Below are positions 17,294-25,958 of a DNA stretch of 64,000 nt, one piece after another. Position 1 is the first letter of the stretch; every line of letters starts with the position of its first letter. The notes beneath the pieces were generated by a model, which was given only the letters and a program-made list of their open reading frames with translations, was not told the DNA's origin and did not search any database. A program made the translations under genes and the position numbers. Location of the stretch: positions 1 through 64,000 of the forward strand of contig NZ_JACRYL010000023.1 in NCBI RefSeq assembly GCF_014306625.1. Reading direction: 5' to 3'. The DNA comes from Pedobacter fastidiosus (lineage in GTDB: Bacteria > Bacteroidota > Bacteroidia > Sphingobacteriales > Sphingobacteriaceae).

Positions 17294-18409
17294 ATGAGAA
17301 CGAAATTATTAGCACTTACAGCTTTGGTTTTTTTAGGTGCAAGTGCATTTAAAATTCAATCGGGATATAAAATTAATGGCACAATCATAGGTGCAAATCA
17401 AGGCACCATTTACATTTCCCATACCATTGGCGGAAAAGAAATTGTAGATTCTGCCAGCATAAAAAACAGTTCCTTTACTTTTAGTGGAACAGTGCCGGAG
17501 GCTATGCTCTATACCTTAAAACTTAAAGGAAGCAAGCAACAAAAAATGTTTTTCTTGGAGAATAAACAGATCAGTATTGTTAGTCATAAGGATTCAATTT
17601 TCGATGCAAAGGTTACAGGTTCACCAGAAACCGATACTTACTATGGTTTCTATAATGGGCCGTGGAAAATAATTACCGCTAAAGCTGGAAATATTTACCG
17701 CAGATTGGATAGCGCAAACCAAAAAGGGAAAATAACCTTATCGCCAGAACAGCGTAAACCTTTCGATGATGAATTTAAAAACTTAGATATTCTTAATCAA
17801 AAGGCCATTAAGGATTATGTTATGGCACATTCTTCTTCGGTTGCCGTTGCCGCTATTGTAGAAGATCGTTTTATAAATTATCCTTACCCAGAACAGGCTA
17901 CTGAGATGTATGCACTGTTTAATCCTGATGTACAGAAATCATTTTATGGTAGAGCGATTAAAGCGAGTCTAGACTTAACAAATAAAACTGCACCCGGAAA
18001 ATTGGCGCCAGATTTCACTATGAACGATGTTAGTGGAAAAGCCGTTAAGCTCTCTAGCTTGAGGGGAAAATATGTTTTGGTTGATTTTTGGGCAAGTTGG
18101 TGTGCGCCTTGCAGAAAAGAAAACCCAAATGTGGTAGCTGCCTACAAAAAATACCACAATAAAGGTTTCGAAATTTTAGGCGTCTCTTTAGATAGTAAAA
18201 AGGAATCGTGGTTAAAAGCAATAAGTGATGATGGTTTAGCCTGGAATCATGTTTCCGATTTAAAAGGCTGGGCAAATACAGCAGCATCCGCTCATGGCGT
18301 AAAATCTGTACCTGCAAGCTTTCTGTTGGATCGAGATGGAAAAGTAATTGCAAAAGATTTGAGAGGCGAAGCATTAAATAAGAAATTGTCGGAAATTTTT
18401 AAAGACTAA
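17294..18409 (+). CDS. TlpA-family thiol-disulfide oxidoreductase with DUF4369-type N-terminus
   Basis: The 371-residue exported protein has a signal peptide (1-18), a beta-rich DUF4369-type domain (about 25-120), a helical linker, and a thioredoxin-fold AhpC/TSA-TlpA domain from about 235. The active site is WCAPC with Cys 270 and 273, and the cis-proline lies in SVPASF. It probably reduces or isomerises disulfides in the periplasm. It follows susCD and precedes another TlpA protein by 4 bp, a combination common in Bacteroidota nutrient loci, perhaps to unfold imported peptides; that role is inferred. It closely resembles the protein at 41934. Confidence 0.88.
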   Translation: MRTKLLALTALVFLGASAFKIQSGYKINGTIIGANQGTIYISHTIGGKEIVDSASIKNSSFTFSGTVPEAMLYTLKLKGSKQQKMFFLENKQISIVSHKDSIFDAKVTGSPETDTYYGFYNGPWKIITAKAGNIYRRLDSANQKGKITLSPEQRKPFDDEFKNLDILNQKAIKDYVMAHSSSVAVAAIVEDRFINYPYPEQATEMYALFNPDVQKSFYGRAIKASLDLTNKTAPGKLAPDFTMNDVSGKAVKLSSLRGKYVLVDFWASWCAPCRKENPNVVAAYKKYHNKGFEILGVSLDSKKESWLKAISDDGLAWNHVSDLKGWANTAASAHGVKSVPASFLLDRDGKVIAKDLRGEALNKKLSEIFKD

Positions 18410-18413
18410 GAAA

Positions 18414-19895
18414 ATGAAAGTATTAAATAAACTTACGGGATTACTTTTTTGTGTAACCGCTTTTACAGTTAGTGGTTTAAAAGCACAGTCTGTTACAAGC
18501 GACAGCACAAAAATTTATCTTGATAAATTAATCGCTTCAACAAATGCTGAAGACAAAACCCTTTTAAATAAAAAACTTAAAACGCTTGGTGCATCAAATA
18601 GTGAAAAAGATGTAGATCTAGCTATTAATTATTTTTATAAGCTGAAGAATCAAAAAGCAACTGATTCTTTATTGGATGTTGAAGTGCAGAAATTTCCTTT
18701 GGGCTCTCGAGCTAGAAGTAAAGTTGCAACAGATGAAATTTATATTCAGAAAACCGCTTTAGCGAAAGAAAATGCTTACAAAGCCTGGCTTAAAAAATTT
18801 CCACCTGCTAACTTTGGGGATGATTTAATAGTTTACGATTACGTTGTAAGCTCTATTGCAACCGATTATGCGAAAGATAAAAATACAGCCAAAGCACTAG
18901 AATACATAGAAAAACTACAGGTTGATTTTTGGAAAGGTAATGGATACGGTGGTGTAGCTCAAGCTTTTTATTCTACAGGTGATTTAAACAATGCTTCTAT
19001 CTATTATAAAAAAGCGATGGAAAGCGCAAAAGAATATTATGATGGAAAATTACCTAATGAAAATTCATCCAAATTTGCTGCATCGGGTTACCCGGGCTTA
19101 ACAATGACATACGCTGGGATTCTTTATGAGCAAAAAAAATATGATGAAGCGCTTAAATATGCAGATTTAGCAAACAAAAATCCCTCAACAGCTTCACCAA
19201 AATCTAATTTTCAATATGCCAAAATCTTAATGGCTTTAAACCGAAATGATGAAGCTTATGTTAGACTTGAGGAAGCAGTAAAATCTGGAAAGGCGAATGA
19301 TGAAATGAGCGAAACATTTAAGAAATTATATGTTAAAGTTAAAGGAAGTAATGCTGGCTTTGATCAATATGCTGCGGAAATTAGAAAAGGTATTATTGCA
19401 AATCTACAGCAAAAGTTAACCAAAGAAATGATTAAAAAAACGGCTTCAGATTTTACCTTGACAGATTTGGATGGGAAGAAAGTATCCTTAAGTAGCTTAA
19501 AAGGTAAAGTTGTAATCTTAGATTTTTGGGCAACTTGGTGTGGACCTTGCAAAGCCTCTTTTCCTGCAATGCAAATGGCTGTTAATAAATATAAACAAGA
19601 TGCCAATGTTAAATTTTTATTTATCCACACTTGGGAGAAAACCGCAACTCCTGTAAAAGATGCAGATGATTATATAAAATCTCAAAAATATACTTTTAAA
19701 GTTTTAATGGATACTAAAGATCCTGTGACGAAAATAAACAAAGTAGTTACCGATTATAAAGTAAATGGCATTCCATCCAAATTTGTAATTGATCCAGCCG
19801 GAAACATTAGATTTAGCTTGATGGGATTTGACGGAAGCAATGAAGCCGCTGTGGATGAAATCTCTATGATGATCGATATGGCGAAGAAAGGCTAG
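18414..19895 (+). CDS. TlpA-family thioredoxin protein with helical TPR-like N-terminal region
   Basis: The 493-residue protein has a signal peptide (1-24, ending LKAQS) and a long helical region (about 30-330). That region contains TPR-like repeats such as GDLNNASIYYKKAMESA and KKYDEALKYADLANKNP. A C-terminal thioredoxin domain carries WCGPC (Cys 376 and 379) and the cis-Pro motif GIPSKF. It is probably periplasmic, with the repeats binding a protein partner and the thioredoxin domain acting on its disulfides. It starts 4 bp after the preceding tlpA-like gene and is the last gene before a strong terminator. Confidence 0.85.
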   Translation: MKVLNKLTGLLFCVTAFTVSGLKAQSVTSDSTKIYLDKLIASTNAEDKTLLNKKLKTLGASNSEKDVDLAINYFYKLKNQKATDSLLDVEVQKFPLGSRARSKVATDEIYIQKTALAKENAYKAWLKKFPPANFGDDLIVYDYVVSSIATDYAKDKNTAKALEYIEKLQVDFWKGNGYGGVAQAFYSTGDLNNASIYYKKAMESAKEYYDGKLPNENSSKFAASGYPGLTMTYAGILYEQKKYDEALKYADLANKNPSTASPKSNFQYAKILMALNRNDEAYVRLEEAVKSGKANDEMSETFKKLYVKVKGSNAGFDQYAAEIRKGIIANLQQKLTKEMIKKTASDFTLTDLDGKKVSLSSLKGKVVILDFWATWCGPCKASFPAMQMAVNKYKQDANVKFLFIHTWEKTATPVKDADDYIKSQKYTFKVLMDTKDPVTKINKVVTDYKVNGIPSKFVIDPAGNIRFSLMGFDGSNEAAVDEISMMIDMAKKG

Positions 19896-19937
19896 CAAAC
19901 AACGTTTAAAGTGCCTTTACATTCTAAATATTATATG

Positions 19938-19968
19938 AAATGCCTCAAATTAATTTTGAGGCATTTTT
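19938..19968 (+). terminator. Rho-independent terminator of the susCD-tlpA operon
   Basis: A perfect 12-bp stem (19938-19949 with 19955-19966, AAATGCCTCAAA / TTTGAGGCATTT), loop of 5, ends in a U-run. It lies 43 bp after the stop of the second tlpA-like gene. An apparent frame at 19940-20131 runs through it and is not a gene. Confidence 0.85.
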
Positions 19969-20067
19969 ATTGTATTCTACAACTAACAAAATCACTTTTT
20001 TCATGTTTAAAGTAGGAATGACTTTACAGATAGTCAGTTTATATAAATCAATATTAAAATATTTATC

Positions 20068-20361
20068 ATGGAAAAATTTGCATTACTTGCTCGTGTTGAA
20101 GCAAAGCCCGGTAAAGAAAATGATGTGCTAAATTTCTTGAAAAGTGCATTGCCTTTGGCTCAAGATGAACCAGATACCATAAGATGGTATGCACTTCAAA
20201 TCGGCGAATCTACCTTTGGGATTTTCGATACATTTGAAACCGAAGCGGGTAGGGAAGCACACCTTGCCGGAAAGATTGCTGAAGCCTTAATGGCTAATGC
20301 TTCAGATTTATTGGCCAAAGATCCTGTTATAGAGAAAGTAAGTTTATTGGCTATTAAATAA
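20068..20361 (+). CDS. ABM-family putative quinol monooxygenase
   Basis: This 97-residue protein is a single antibiotic-biosynthesis-monooxygenase (ABM, dimeric alpha-beta barrel) domain. It opens FALLARVEAKPGKENDVLNFL and continues with the TIRWYALQIGESTFGIFDTFE strand and AHLAGKIAEALM helix. Relatives include YgiN and other small cofactor-free monooxygenases or stress proteins. The catalytic activity is not known here. It is a stand-alone gene between two terminators. Confidence 0.8.
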   Translation: MEKFALLARVEAKPGKENDVLNFLKSALPLAQDEPDTIRWYALQIGESTFGIFDTFETEAGREAHLAGKIAEALMANASDLLAKDPVIEKVSLLAIK

Positions 20362-20368
20362 TATTCTG

Positions 20369-20400
20369 ATGGCTCTTCAATTTACGAATCGAAGAGCCAT
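20369..20400. terminator. Bidirectional terminator hairpin between convergent genes
   Basis: A 10-bp inverted repeat (ATGGCTCTTC at 20369-20378, GAAGAGCCAT at 20391-20400) lies between the rightward ABM gene and the leftward DUF2461 gene. The flanks are AT-rich but the U-runs are weak. Confidence 0.6.
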
Positions 20401-20435
20401 AAGTTAATTTAAAATTCTTTACAACCATTTCGGAT

Positions 20436-21128
20436 TTAAAGATTAAGTCCGTTATGATCGGTGATTAAAACCTCAGTCATATAATCAAAAAATGGGCGCA
20501 TTTCTCTATAAGTTTGTCCAGCTATTTTTACAAAATCTGGTTGCAATACCTCATCATCCGTAAATTTTCTTAAAACCTTAAATTGCTTATATCTTAATAA
20601 ATCTATGGCTTCGTGGTTGATGTCAAATCCTTTTGGTGCAGTCTTTACCTGCTCACCTCTAAGGGAGCCGAATGAAGCAATAAATTTTTCATCCATTAGA
20701 ATGTTTCTTAAAGGTGAATCATCAAAGCCAATATCATCTCTAATCAATTTTAAATCCTTAGGATTTGGATTCTGAAAGCCTCCTCCAAAATAAGTATTTC
20801 CAGGCTCTATGTGAAATACATAACCACCTCTTCTTGATTTAGATGCTCGAGTGAAGTTTCCACTCCAATTGATTTTATAGGGTGTCTTATCTAACGAAAA
20901 CCGAGAATCTTTGTAAATTCGATGTAAGCTTTTCTTTCCCGAAAGCGTTTCTATAACATCGTGAAGATTGAGTTCTGCAAGAAGCGCATCTGCAAATAAA
21001 ACAATGGCACTTTGCTCCTCAATAAACCTGTCTTTATTTGCATTGAACCATTCTCGGTTGTTATTTTTCTTAAGCAGTTTTAAAAAATCTAGATTTGATG
21101 ATGAAATAATAGGTAAAGCTTTTGGCAT
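20436..21128 (-). CDS. DUF2461 family protein
   Basis: The 230-residue cytoplasmic protein matches the DUF2461 / TIGR02453 family: LDFLKLLKKNNNREWFNANKDR at the N-terminus, the RIYKDSRFSLDKTPYKINWSG core, and GGYVFHIEPGNTYFGGGFQNP. The biochemical role of this widespread family is not established. The length is typical, and the gene stands alone. Confidence 0.88.
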   Translation of the reverse strand: MPKALPIISSSNLDFLKLLKKNNNREWFNANKDRFIEEQSAIVLFADALLAELNLHDVIETLSGKKSLHRIYKDSRFSLDKTPYKINWSGNFTRASKSRRGGYVFHIEPGNTYFGGGFQNPNPKDLKLIRDDIGFDDSPLRNILMDEKFIASFGSLRGEQVKTAPKGFDINHEAIDLLRYKQFKVLRKFTDDEVLQPDFVKIAGQTYREMRPFFDYMTEVLITDHNGLNL

Positions 21129-21250
21129 ATTTTTAATAGATTTTCGATATAATAATCACCGCAATTTGAAGAAAAAATATGAGTTGCTCTAACTCAATTT
21201 ATCACCAGAAAGCAAAAATTCGTTATATTTATTTCTAAATCTCCGATAAA

Positions 21251-21649
21251 ATGAAAACGCTCCAATTATTCACAATCTTCATTCTGGTTTCTTGCAAAAA
21301 TACTGGAGAACAGAATTCAGTTTTTTCTTTAAATAAGCCACAATCAGAACCCTATAAAACTGAGTTGAGTAGGCAGATTAATAAAACCTCAAATCAAGAG
21401 TTGACCTATATATTTAATGGATATCAAAAAATTAAGGATAAAGAATATGTGGATATCATCATTAAAGGGGAAGACTTTGAAGCCAAAACATTGGTATTGG
21501 TAAATTATTGGGGCAAACTAGAAAATATTAAGAAAAAAGAGGGGAAAGGTTACAAAGGTTCGGAGCTTAAACATTTGGTGATTTCAAAAATCACTAACAA
21601 TCCTTATAGTGATTTTGAATATAAGGATGTTGAAGAGATACTTGATTAA
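21251..21649 (+). CDS. Small hypothetical lipoprotein
   Basis: The 132-residue protein has a lipoprotein signal peptide with the Cys at residue 15 (FILVSCKNTG). The rest is a small alpha-beta domain with the features ELTYIFNGYQKIKDKEYVDIII and KGYKGSELKHLVI. I do not recognise the family. It probably sits on a membrane facing the periplasm. It ends 10 bp from the convergent response regulator gene. Confidence 0.65.
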   Translation: MKTLQLFTIFILVSCKNTGEQNSVFSLNKPQSEPYKTELSRQINKTSNQELTYIFNGYQKIKDKEYVDIIIKGEDFEAKTLVLVNYWGKLENIKKKEGKGYKGSELKHLVISKITNNPYSDFEYKDVEEILD

Positions 21650-21659
21650 CGTTAATCAG

Positions 21660-22022
21660 TTAAATTAAGGCTTCTACCTTATTTACCAACTCGCTAATTT
21701 CAAATGGCTTTTCTATAAAATCATCGGGCTCGCAATCAAGCTGTTCTAACTTTAATGTGGCTGCCGATAAGAGTATAATTGGAATGTGGGCGGTTTGAGA
21801 AGACTCTTTTAGAGATTTACAAATTAAGCGACCATCTGTCTCGCCAAGATAGATATCCAAAAGGATAAGATTTGGATTATAAGCTAAAACCTTTTCTTGA
21901 AGATCTATCGAATTCGAAATTCCTTGAACGGCGTAGTTATACTCTTCAAAAATTAATGAAATAATATCATGTATACTTTCTTCATCATCAATAACGAGAA
22001 TCTTTTTTGAGCGCTTTTGCAT
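21660..22022 (-). CDS. Single-domain response regulator (CheY-like)
   Basis: The 120-residue protein is a receiver domain only: acidic pair in VIDDEE, phospho-acceptor Asp in ILLDIYLG, Thr/Ser position in LLSAA and conserved Lys in EKPFEI. It has no output domain, so it must act through another protein, such as a kinase in a phosphorelay. No kinase gene is directly adjacent; the nearest is at 23571-24650. Confidence 0.88.
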   Translation of the reverse strand: MQKRSKKILVIDDEESIHDIISLIFEEYNYAVQGISNSIDLQEKVLAYNPNLILLDIYLGETDGRLICKSLKESSQTAHIPIILLSAATLKLEQLDCEPDDFIEKPFEISELVNKVEALI

Positions 22023-22231
22023 GAATTACAAATCTATAAATATGCACAAATCATGATTCAAGTATTTATACCCGAATTAATACTTAAATTAATTATGAAA
22101 CTCGTTAGATTTTGAAGGATATATTGCTTTGCTTATGTGTAAACCAATGTACCATGATTTAATAAATATATTCAAGTACAACAGAAAGTAAAATAAGCGA
22201 GGTATTTTGAATACCATTTTCTAAATCGTAA

Positions 22232-22750
22232 TTAGATATTTACTCCGACGTTATAATTTTTAAGCATCTTTTTCAAAAGATGTCTGGAAACGTGAATTTT
22301 AGTTTTTACAGTACCCAGAGGAATATTCATTTCATCGGCAATTTCGTGGTATTTATAGCCTTCAAAATAACGGGTGAAGCAATATCTGCAATCTTCTGGC
22401 AAGCAAGACAGTGCTTTCTGAATGTCTTCCATCATAAACTTATTTGTACCGCTATTTGATGTAGCACTTTGGAAGAGCTGTACCGAAGTAAGTTCATCAC
22501 CTTGGGTAACCATTTCATTTTTGCGTTTAACTTTATGATAATGGTTTAAAAAGGTGTTTTTAAGAATGGTAAAAAGCCAAGCCCTTACATTGCTTCCCAA
22601 TTCGAATTTTGCTGAAAAACGGAAAGCCTTCATAAAGGTATCTTGCACTAAATCTGCCGCATCATCTTCATCTCTGGTGTAGGCGAAAGCACGATCTAAA
22701 AGCGGCTGTTTGTATTGGTAAATGTCACAGTTAAAGTTTAAGCTTTCCAT
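22232..22750 (-). CDS. ECF sigma factor without adjacent anti-sigma gene
   Basis: From the ATG at 22748-22750 (MESLNF) the product is 172 residues; an ATG ten codons earlier (22780) is less family-like. Sigma region 2 reads DDAADLVQDTFMKAFRF and AWLFTILKNTFLNHY. Region 4 reads LPEDCRYCFTRYFEGYKYHEIADEMNIPLGTVKTKIHVSR. It is closely similar to the sigma factor at 25959-26480. No anti-sigma or receptor gene is beside it, so control may be through the adjacent two-component genes or through its own leader, which holds a large inverted repeat. A stress-response role is inferred. Confidence 0.88.
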   Translation of the reverse strand: MESLNFNCDIYQYKQPLLDRAFAYTRDEDDAADLVQDTFMKAFRFSAKFELGSNVRAWLFTILKNTFLNHYHKVKRKNEMVTQGDELTSVQLFQSATSNSGTNKFMMEDIQKALSCLPEDCRYCFTRYFEGYKYHEIADEMNIPLGTVKTKIHVSRHLLKKMLKNYNVGVNI

Positions 22751-22801
22751 AGGTAGATCGATTGATTGAATACCTAACAAAAGCGAGCAGAATTTGGTTA
22801 G

Positions 22802-22868
22802 CGGGAAAATACCCGTTTTTTTACTGAATATTTTTTAAGGGCTAAAAAAGGGTAAAAAAGCGGGTATT
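22802..22868. promoter_or_regulatory. Large inverted repeat between response regulator and sigma gene
   Basis: Arms at 22808-22824 (AATACCCGTTTTTTTAC) and 22852-22868 match over 17 bp with one T-G pair, separated by 27 bp. On either strand the GC part is followed by a T-run. The left arm can also pair with CGGG at 22802-22805, so two alternative hairpins share the CCCG at 22812-22815. It may be the terminator of the upstream response-regulator gene, or a leader switch for the sigma gene that begins about 50 bp further on. Confidence 0.6.
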
Positions 22869-22880
22869 ATCAATTAATTT

Positions 22881-23531
22881 CTACTGAATGTAACCATTTC
22901 TCATGGCGAATCGGATGAGTGAAACCGAGTTTTTGGTTCCCGTTTTATTAATGAGTGCTTCTCTTTGACTCTCTACCGTGCGCCTACTTAGGTATAACTG
23001 GTCGGCAATTTCTTGGTTGGTTAATCCATCAGCAATTAGCTTTAAAACGTTAATTTCACGTTCAGAAAATTCGATATGGTGACTGGGACTTTCGGATAAT
23101 TTGCCTAAAAATTTGTTGAATCTTTCTAAGATAGAAATACACAAATTAGAGGATAAATAGCGTTTTCCCTTCATTACGTGTTGTAAACAAAACAACAATT
23201 CATCGGCTTCTACGTTTTTAGTTAGGTAACCAAAAGCGCCTGAAACAAAGGCATTTGAAGCATACTTGTCTTCCTCTAAAACAGAGAGCAAAACCACTTT
23301 TGTAGCAATTCCCTTTTCCTTTAATGCCGTAATTAAACTTAGGCCATCCATCTCTGGCATTACTACATCCGATAAAATAATATCCGCTTCAATTCCTTGT
23401 TCAAAAAGTCTTAAAACCTCCAAGCCGTTTTCTACTTCTGCTACTACTTTTATGCCTTCATATTTCTCTAAAAGTGCGTGTAAAGAAGTACGTATAATGT
23501 GGTGGTCATCCACTAGGATAATTTTAATCAT
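22881..23531 (-). CDS. NarL/FixJ-type response regulator (receiver plus LuxR HTH)
   Basis: The 216-residue protein has a receiver domain (VDDHH, phospho-Asp in ILSDVVMPEMDG, Lys in GYLTKNVEA) and a C-terminal LuxR helix-turn-helix (FSEREINVLKLIADGLTNQEIADQLYLSRRTVESQREALINKTG). It is a DNA-binding transcription factor. It lies 39 bp downstream of a histidine kinase gene on the same strand and is its likely partner. Confidence 0.92.
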   Translation of the reverse strand: MIKIILVDDHHIIRTSLHALLEKYEGIKVVAEVENGLEVLRLFEQGIEADIILSDVVMPEMDGLSLITALKEKGIATKVVLLSVLEEDKYASNAFVSGAFGYLTKNVEADELLFCLQHVMKGKRYLSSNLCISILERFNKFLGKLSESPSHHIEFSEREINVLKLIADGLTNQEIADQLYLSRRTVESQREALINKTGTKNSVSLIRFAMRNGYIQ

Positions 23532-23570
23532 AACCCAAATTTAATTACGGATTTGTAAAAATTAAAATCA

Positions 23571-24650
23571 CTACTTCGGTAACTCGATGTAAAAGGTGGT
23601 TCCGATACCAACTTTACTCTTAAACCAAATTTTACCCTTGTGTAAATCTACAATTGCTTTGATAATGCTCATGCCAAAACCTCCACTTTCCTCACCTTTT
23701 AAGCCAGGTCTTAATGTTTCAGGAATTCGATCAAAAAGACCATGCTGCATGGCCTCCGGAATCCCGATTCCGTTATCTTCAACAGAGATAATTACCGAAT
23801 TTGGTTGATCTTCGATATGAACTTTTATAAAACCGTTCTCATCGGTAAATTTTAAAGAATTTGAAATGAGATTATTGATAACCTGAAGAAATTTCATGCT
23901 ATCAACATTTATATAAATTTTATCTGATGATGTTGTAAAGCTAAACCTTTTTGTATCACTTAAGCCAGATCTTTTGTAAAACCGAACAACATCTCTAAGC
24001 TCCCAAACTAAATCGGCCCGCTCTTTCCCAATTTCTACTTCTGCCGATTTTAAAAACTCTTTATTAATCATGCTCCTAACCAAGAGGAGGTTTCTAGCGC
24101 ACATATCTTTAATAAATTCAAGCGAATTTATCATATAACGATTGCCGGTTTGGGCTATTCCATCCTCCATGGAAGATGCAGCCAAGCTCATCATTCCGAG
24201 TGGTTCTTTAAGATCGTGCGCCAATACTTCTAAGGTAATGTTTTTACGGGCATTAATCTGCTCGATGTGTATTTTATTGTGGCGCATTACCGTGGTATCT
24301 TCTACTGTACCAATCAAATACATTATATCTGCCTCTTTAATTGGCGAAACAATTAATCGAACATATTTTTCGCGGTTGATTTCGTGCATCAAACGAAATT
24401 CGTACTTTTTAGATTGGCCATCGATCAAACATTCCTCGTAGCACGCTTGAACGTGCTCAATATCTTCTGGATGGATTTTTTCTAAAAGAATTTCTGGGTT
24501 TTCTTTAATACTTTTTACATCGATTTCCCAAATGCTGGAAATTGATTGATTAAGGTATTCGAACTTATTTGAAGATACTTCGTAAATAAAATATCCATCA
24601 TTAGAAAGTTCTCCCAGTTTACAAAAGAGTTCGTTGTTTAATTCAGACAT
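23571..24650 (-). CDS. PAS-domain sensor histidine kinase
   Basis: The 359-residue soluble kinase has an N-terminal PAS domain (about 10-125). The dimerisation domain carries His 145 in LAHDLKEPLG, which differs slightly from the usual SHELRTPL. The HATPase domain has LISNSLKFT, DNGIGIP and GFGMSII boxes. It is the likely kinase for the LuxR-type regulator encoded 39 bp downstream. Its stimulus is unknown. The gene is transcribed away from the DUF892 gene, with a 369-bp divergent region between. Confidence 0.9.
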   Translation of the reverse strand: MSELNNELFCKLGELSNDGYFIYEVSSNKFEYLNQSISSIWEIDVKSIKENPEILLEKIHPEDIEHVQACYEECLIDGQSKKYEFRLMHEINREKYVRLIVSPIKEADIMYLIGTVEDTTVMRHNKIHIEQINARKNITLEVLAHDLKEPLGMMSLAASSMEDGIAQTGNRYMINSLEFIKDMCARNLLLVRSMINKEFLKSAEVEIGKERADLVWELRDVVRFYKRSGLSDTKRFSFTTSSDKIYINVDSMKFLQVINNLISNSLKFTDENGFIKVHIEDQPNSVIISVEDNGIGIPEAMQHGLFDRIPETLRPGLKGEESGGFGMSIIKAIVDLHKGKIWFKSKVGIGTTFYIELPK

Positions 24651-25019
24651 GTTTATTTGTTTTGGTTAAATTAATTTTATTTTGCAATAAATACTAACCC
24701 AACCACAACAGTAATTTTTTAAAAAGGTTTTAACAATTTAAATGAAAATAAAATTCTTTTTAGGTTTATAAAAAACATGTGGATCGGATGAGATTTGGAT
24801 GGCTGTGGAATAAATAATATGGGGTATAATCGACTATATTAAGCCTATGATCAATTGTTAAAATTAGCAAAACGATAGTGATTTCGCATAATTTGAAATG
24901 CATTTAAATTTTAAATTTAACTATATCGTTTTGACTTTTTGCTTCTACAGTTTCTCAAAAATACTTCAAACTTTTTCAAAAAACGGATGGTTGTTTAAGT
25001 ACATCTTTAAAAAATTACT
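24651..25019. other. Divergent promoter region of the kinase and DUF892 genes
   Basis: This 369-bp AT-rich stretch separates divergently transcribed genes and so must hold both promoters. I see no gene, strong hairpin or clear -33/-7 pair of the Bacteroidota housekeeping type. Confidence 0.4.
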
Positions 25020-25637
25020 ATGGCAACTACAACGAAAAAGGCTGAAGTTAAAACCTCGGCAACTAAAACACCCGCTACTAAAGCGAGCACAAAACCTACT
25101 GCAAAATCGACAGCTAAGCCACAAAACAAAACTGGAAAAATGGAAGATTCAGAATTCCACGAATTTTTTGTTGATGAACTGAAGGATATCTATTGGGCAG
25201 AAAAGCATTTATCTAAGGCTTTGCCAAAAATGAAAAAGGCTGCAACGAGTACCGAATTGGCAGATGCCTTTGAAAAGCACACCGCAGAAACTCAAAGCCA
25301 CATTGATACATTGGAGCAAATTTTTTCATTATTGGAAGAAAAAGCAGTCGCAAAGAAATGTGATGCTATGGCTGGATTACTTGAAGAAGCAGACGGGATA
25401 ATCGAAGAAACAGATAAAGGAACGATGGTTCGCGATGCTGGATTAATATTAGCTGCACAAAAAGTTGAGCACTACGAAATTGCAACTTACGGAACGCTAA
25501 AGGTTTTCGCCGAAAACATGGGCCATACCGAAATAGCAGAATTGTTAGGCCAAACTCTTGAGAATGAAAAAGCTACAGATGTTGCTTTAACAGAAATTGC
25601 AGAGGGTTATGTAAATCAAAGCGCTGCAGCAGAATAA
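25020..25637 (+). CDS. Ferritin-like DUF892 (YciF-type) protein with basic histone-like tail
   Basis: The 205-residue protein has an N-terminal tail of about 42 residues rich in Lys, Ala, Thr and Pro (KKAEVKTSATKTPATK), followed by a four-helix ferritin-like DUF892 domain (about 45-200). Possible metal ligands lie in HEFFVDELKDIYWAEKH, EKHTAETQSH and KVEHYEIATYG. YciF-type proteins are induced by stress and may bind metal. The tail resembles histone H1/AlgP repeats and suggests nucleic-acid binding, as in Dps, which is inference. It has its own terminator and sits near two ECF sigma genes. Confidence 0.88.
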   Translation: MATTTKKAEVKTSATKTPATKASTKPTAKSTAKPQNKTGKMEDSEFHEFFVDELKDIYWAEKHLSKALPKMKKAATSTELADAFEKHTAETQSHIDTLEQIFSLLEEKAVAKKCDAMAGLLEEADGIIEETDKGTMVRDAGLILAAQKVEHYEIATYGTLKVFAENMGHTEIAELLGQTLENEKATDVALTEIAEGYVNQSAAAE

Positions 25638-25650
25638 TAAAACCTTGTAG

Positions 25651-25684
25651 GTACGGAAGAATTAATACTTCTTCCGTACATTTT
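25651..25684 (+). terminator. Terminator of the DUF892 gene
   Basis: An 11-bp stem (25651-25661 with 25669-25679, GTACGGAAGAA / TTCTTCCGTAC) ends in ATTTT, 13 bp after the stop codon. Confidence 0.75.
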
Positions 25685-25958
25685 AAAAATCCGCTCCAAG
25701 TTAAGTCGAAAATTGGCAAGCATAATCGTTCGGTTGGCTGTCCGAAATTTCAAACATTTTTATCGAAATGGTGTTTAAACATTACGTATTTATACCTAAT
25801 ATTTACCTATCTGCTTTTTTACAAAAAAAAATAAATGTCGCTGAGTTTCTTTAAAAATAACTTTATAGTAAAAAAACGCGTATTTCGTACAATGTGGCTT
25901 TTAAGATGATGGTATAACATTTGTTAAAAAATTAATATCTCTCTTAACCTATAGCAAA

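Noticed and set aside
19940-20131. 63-residue rightward frame
   Set aside because: It starts inside the terminator hairpin, overlaps the ABM gene and has no protein-like pattern.
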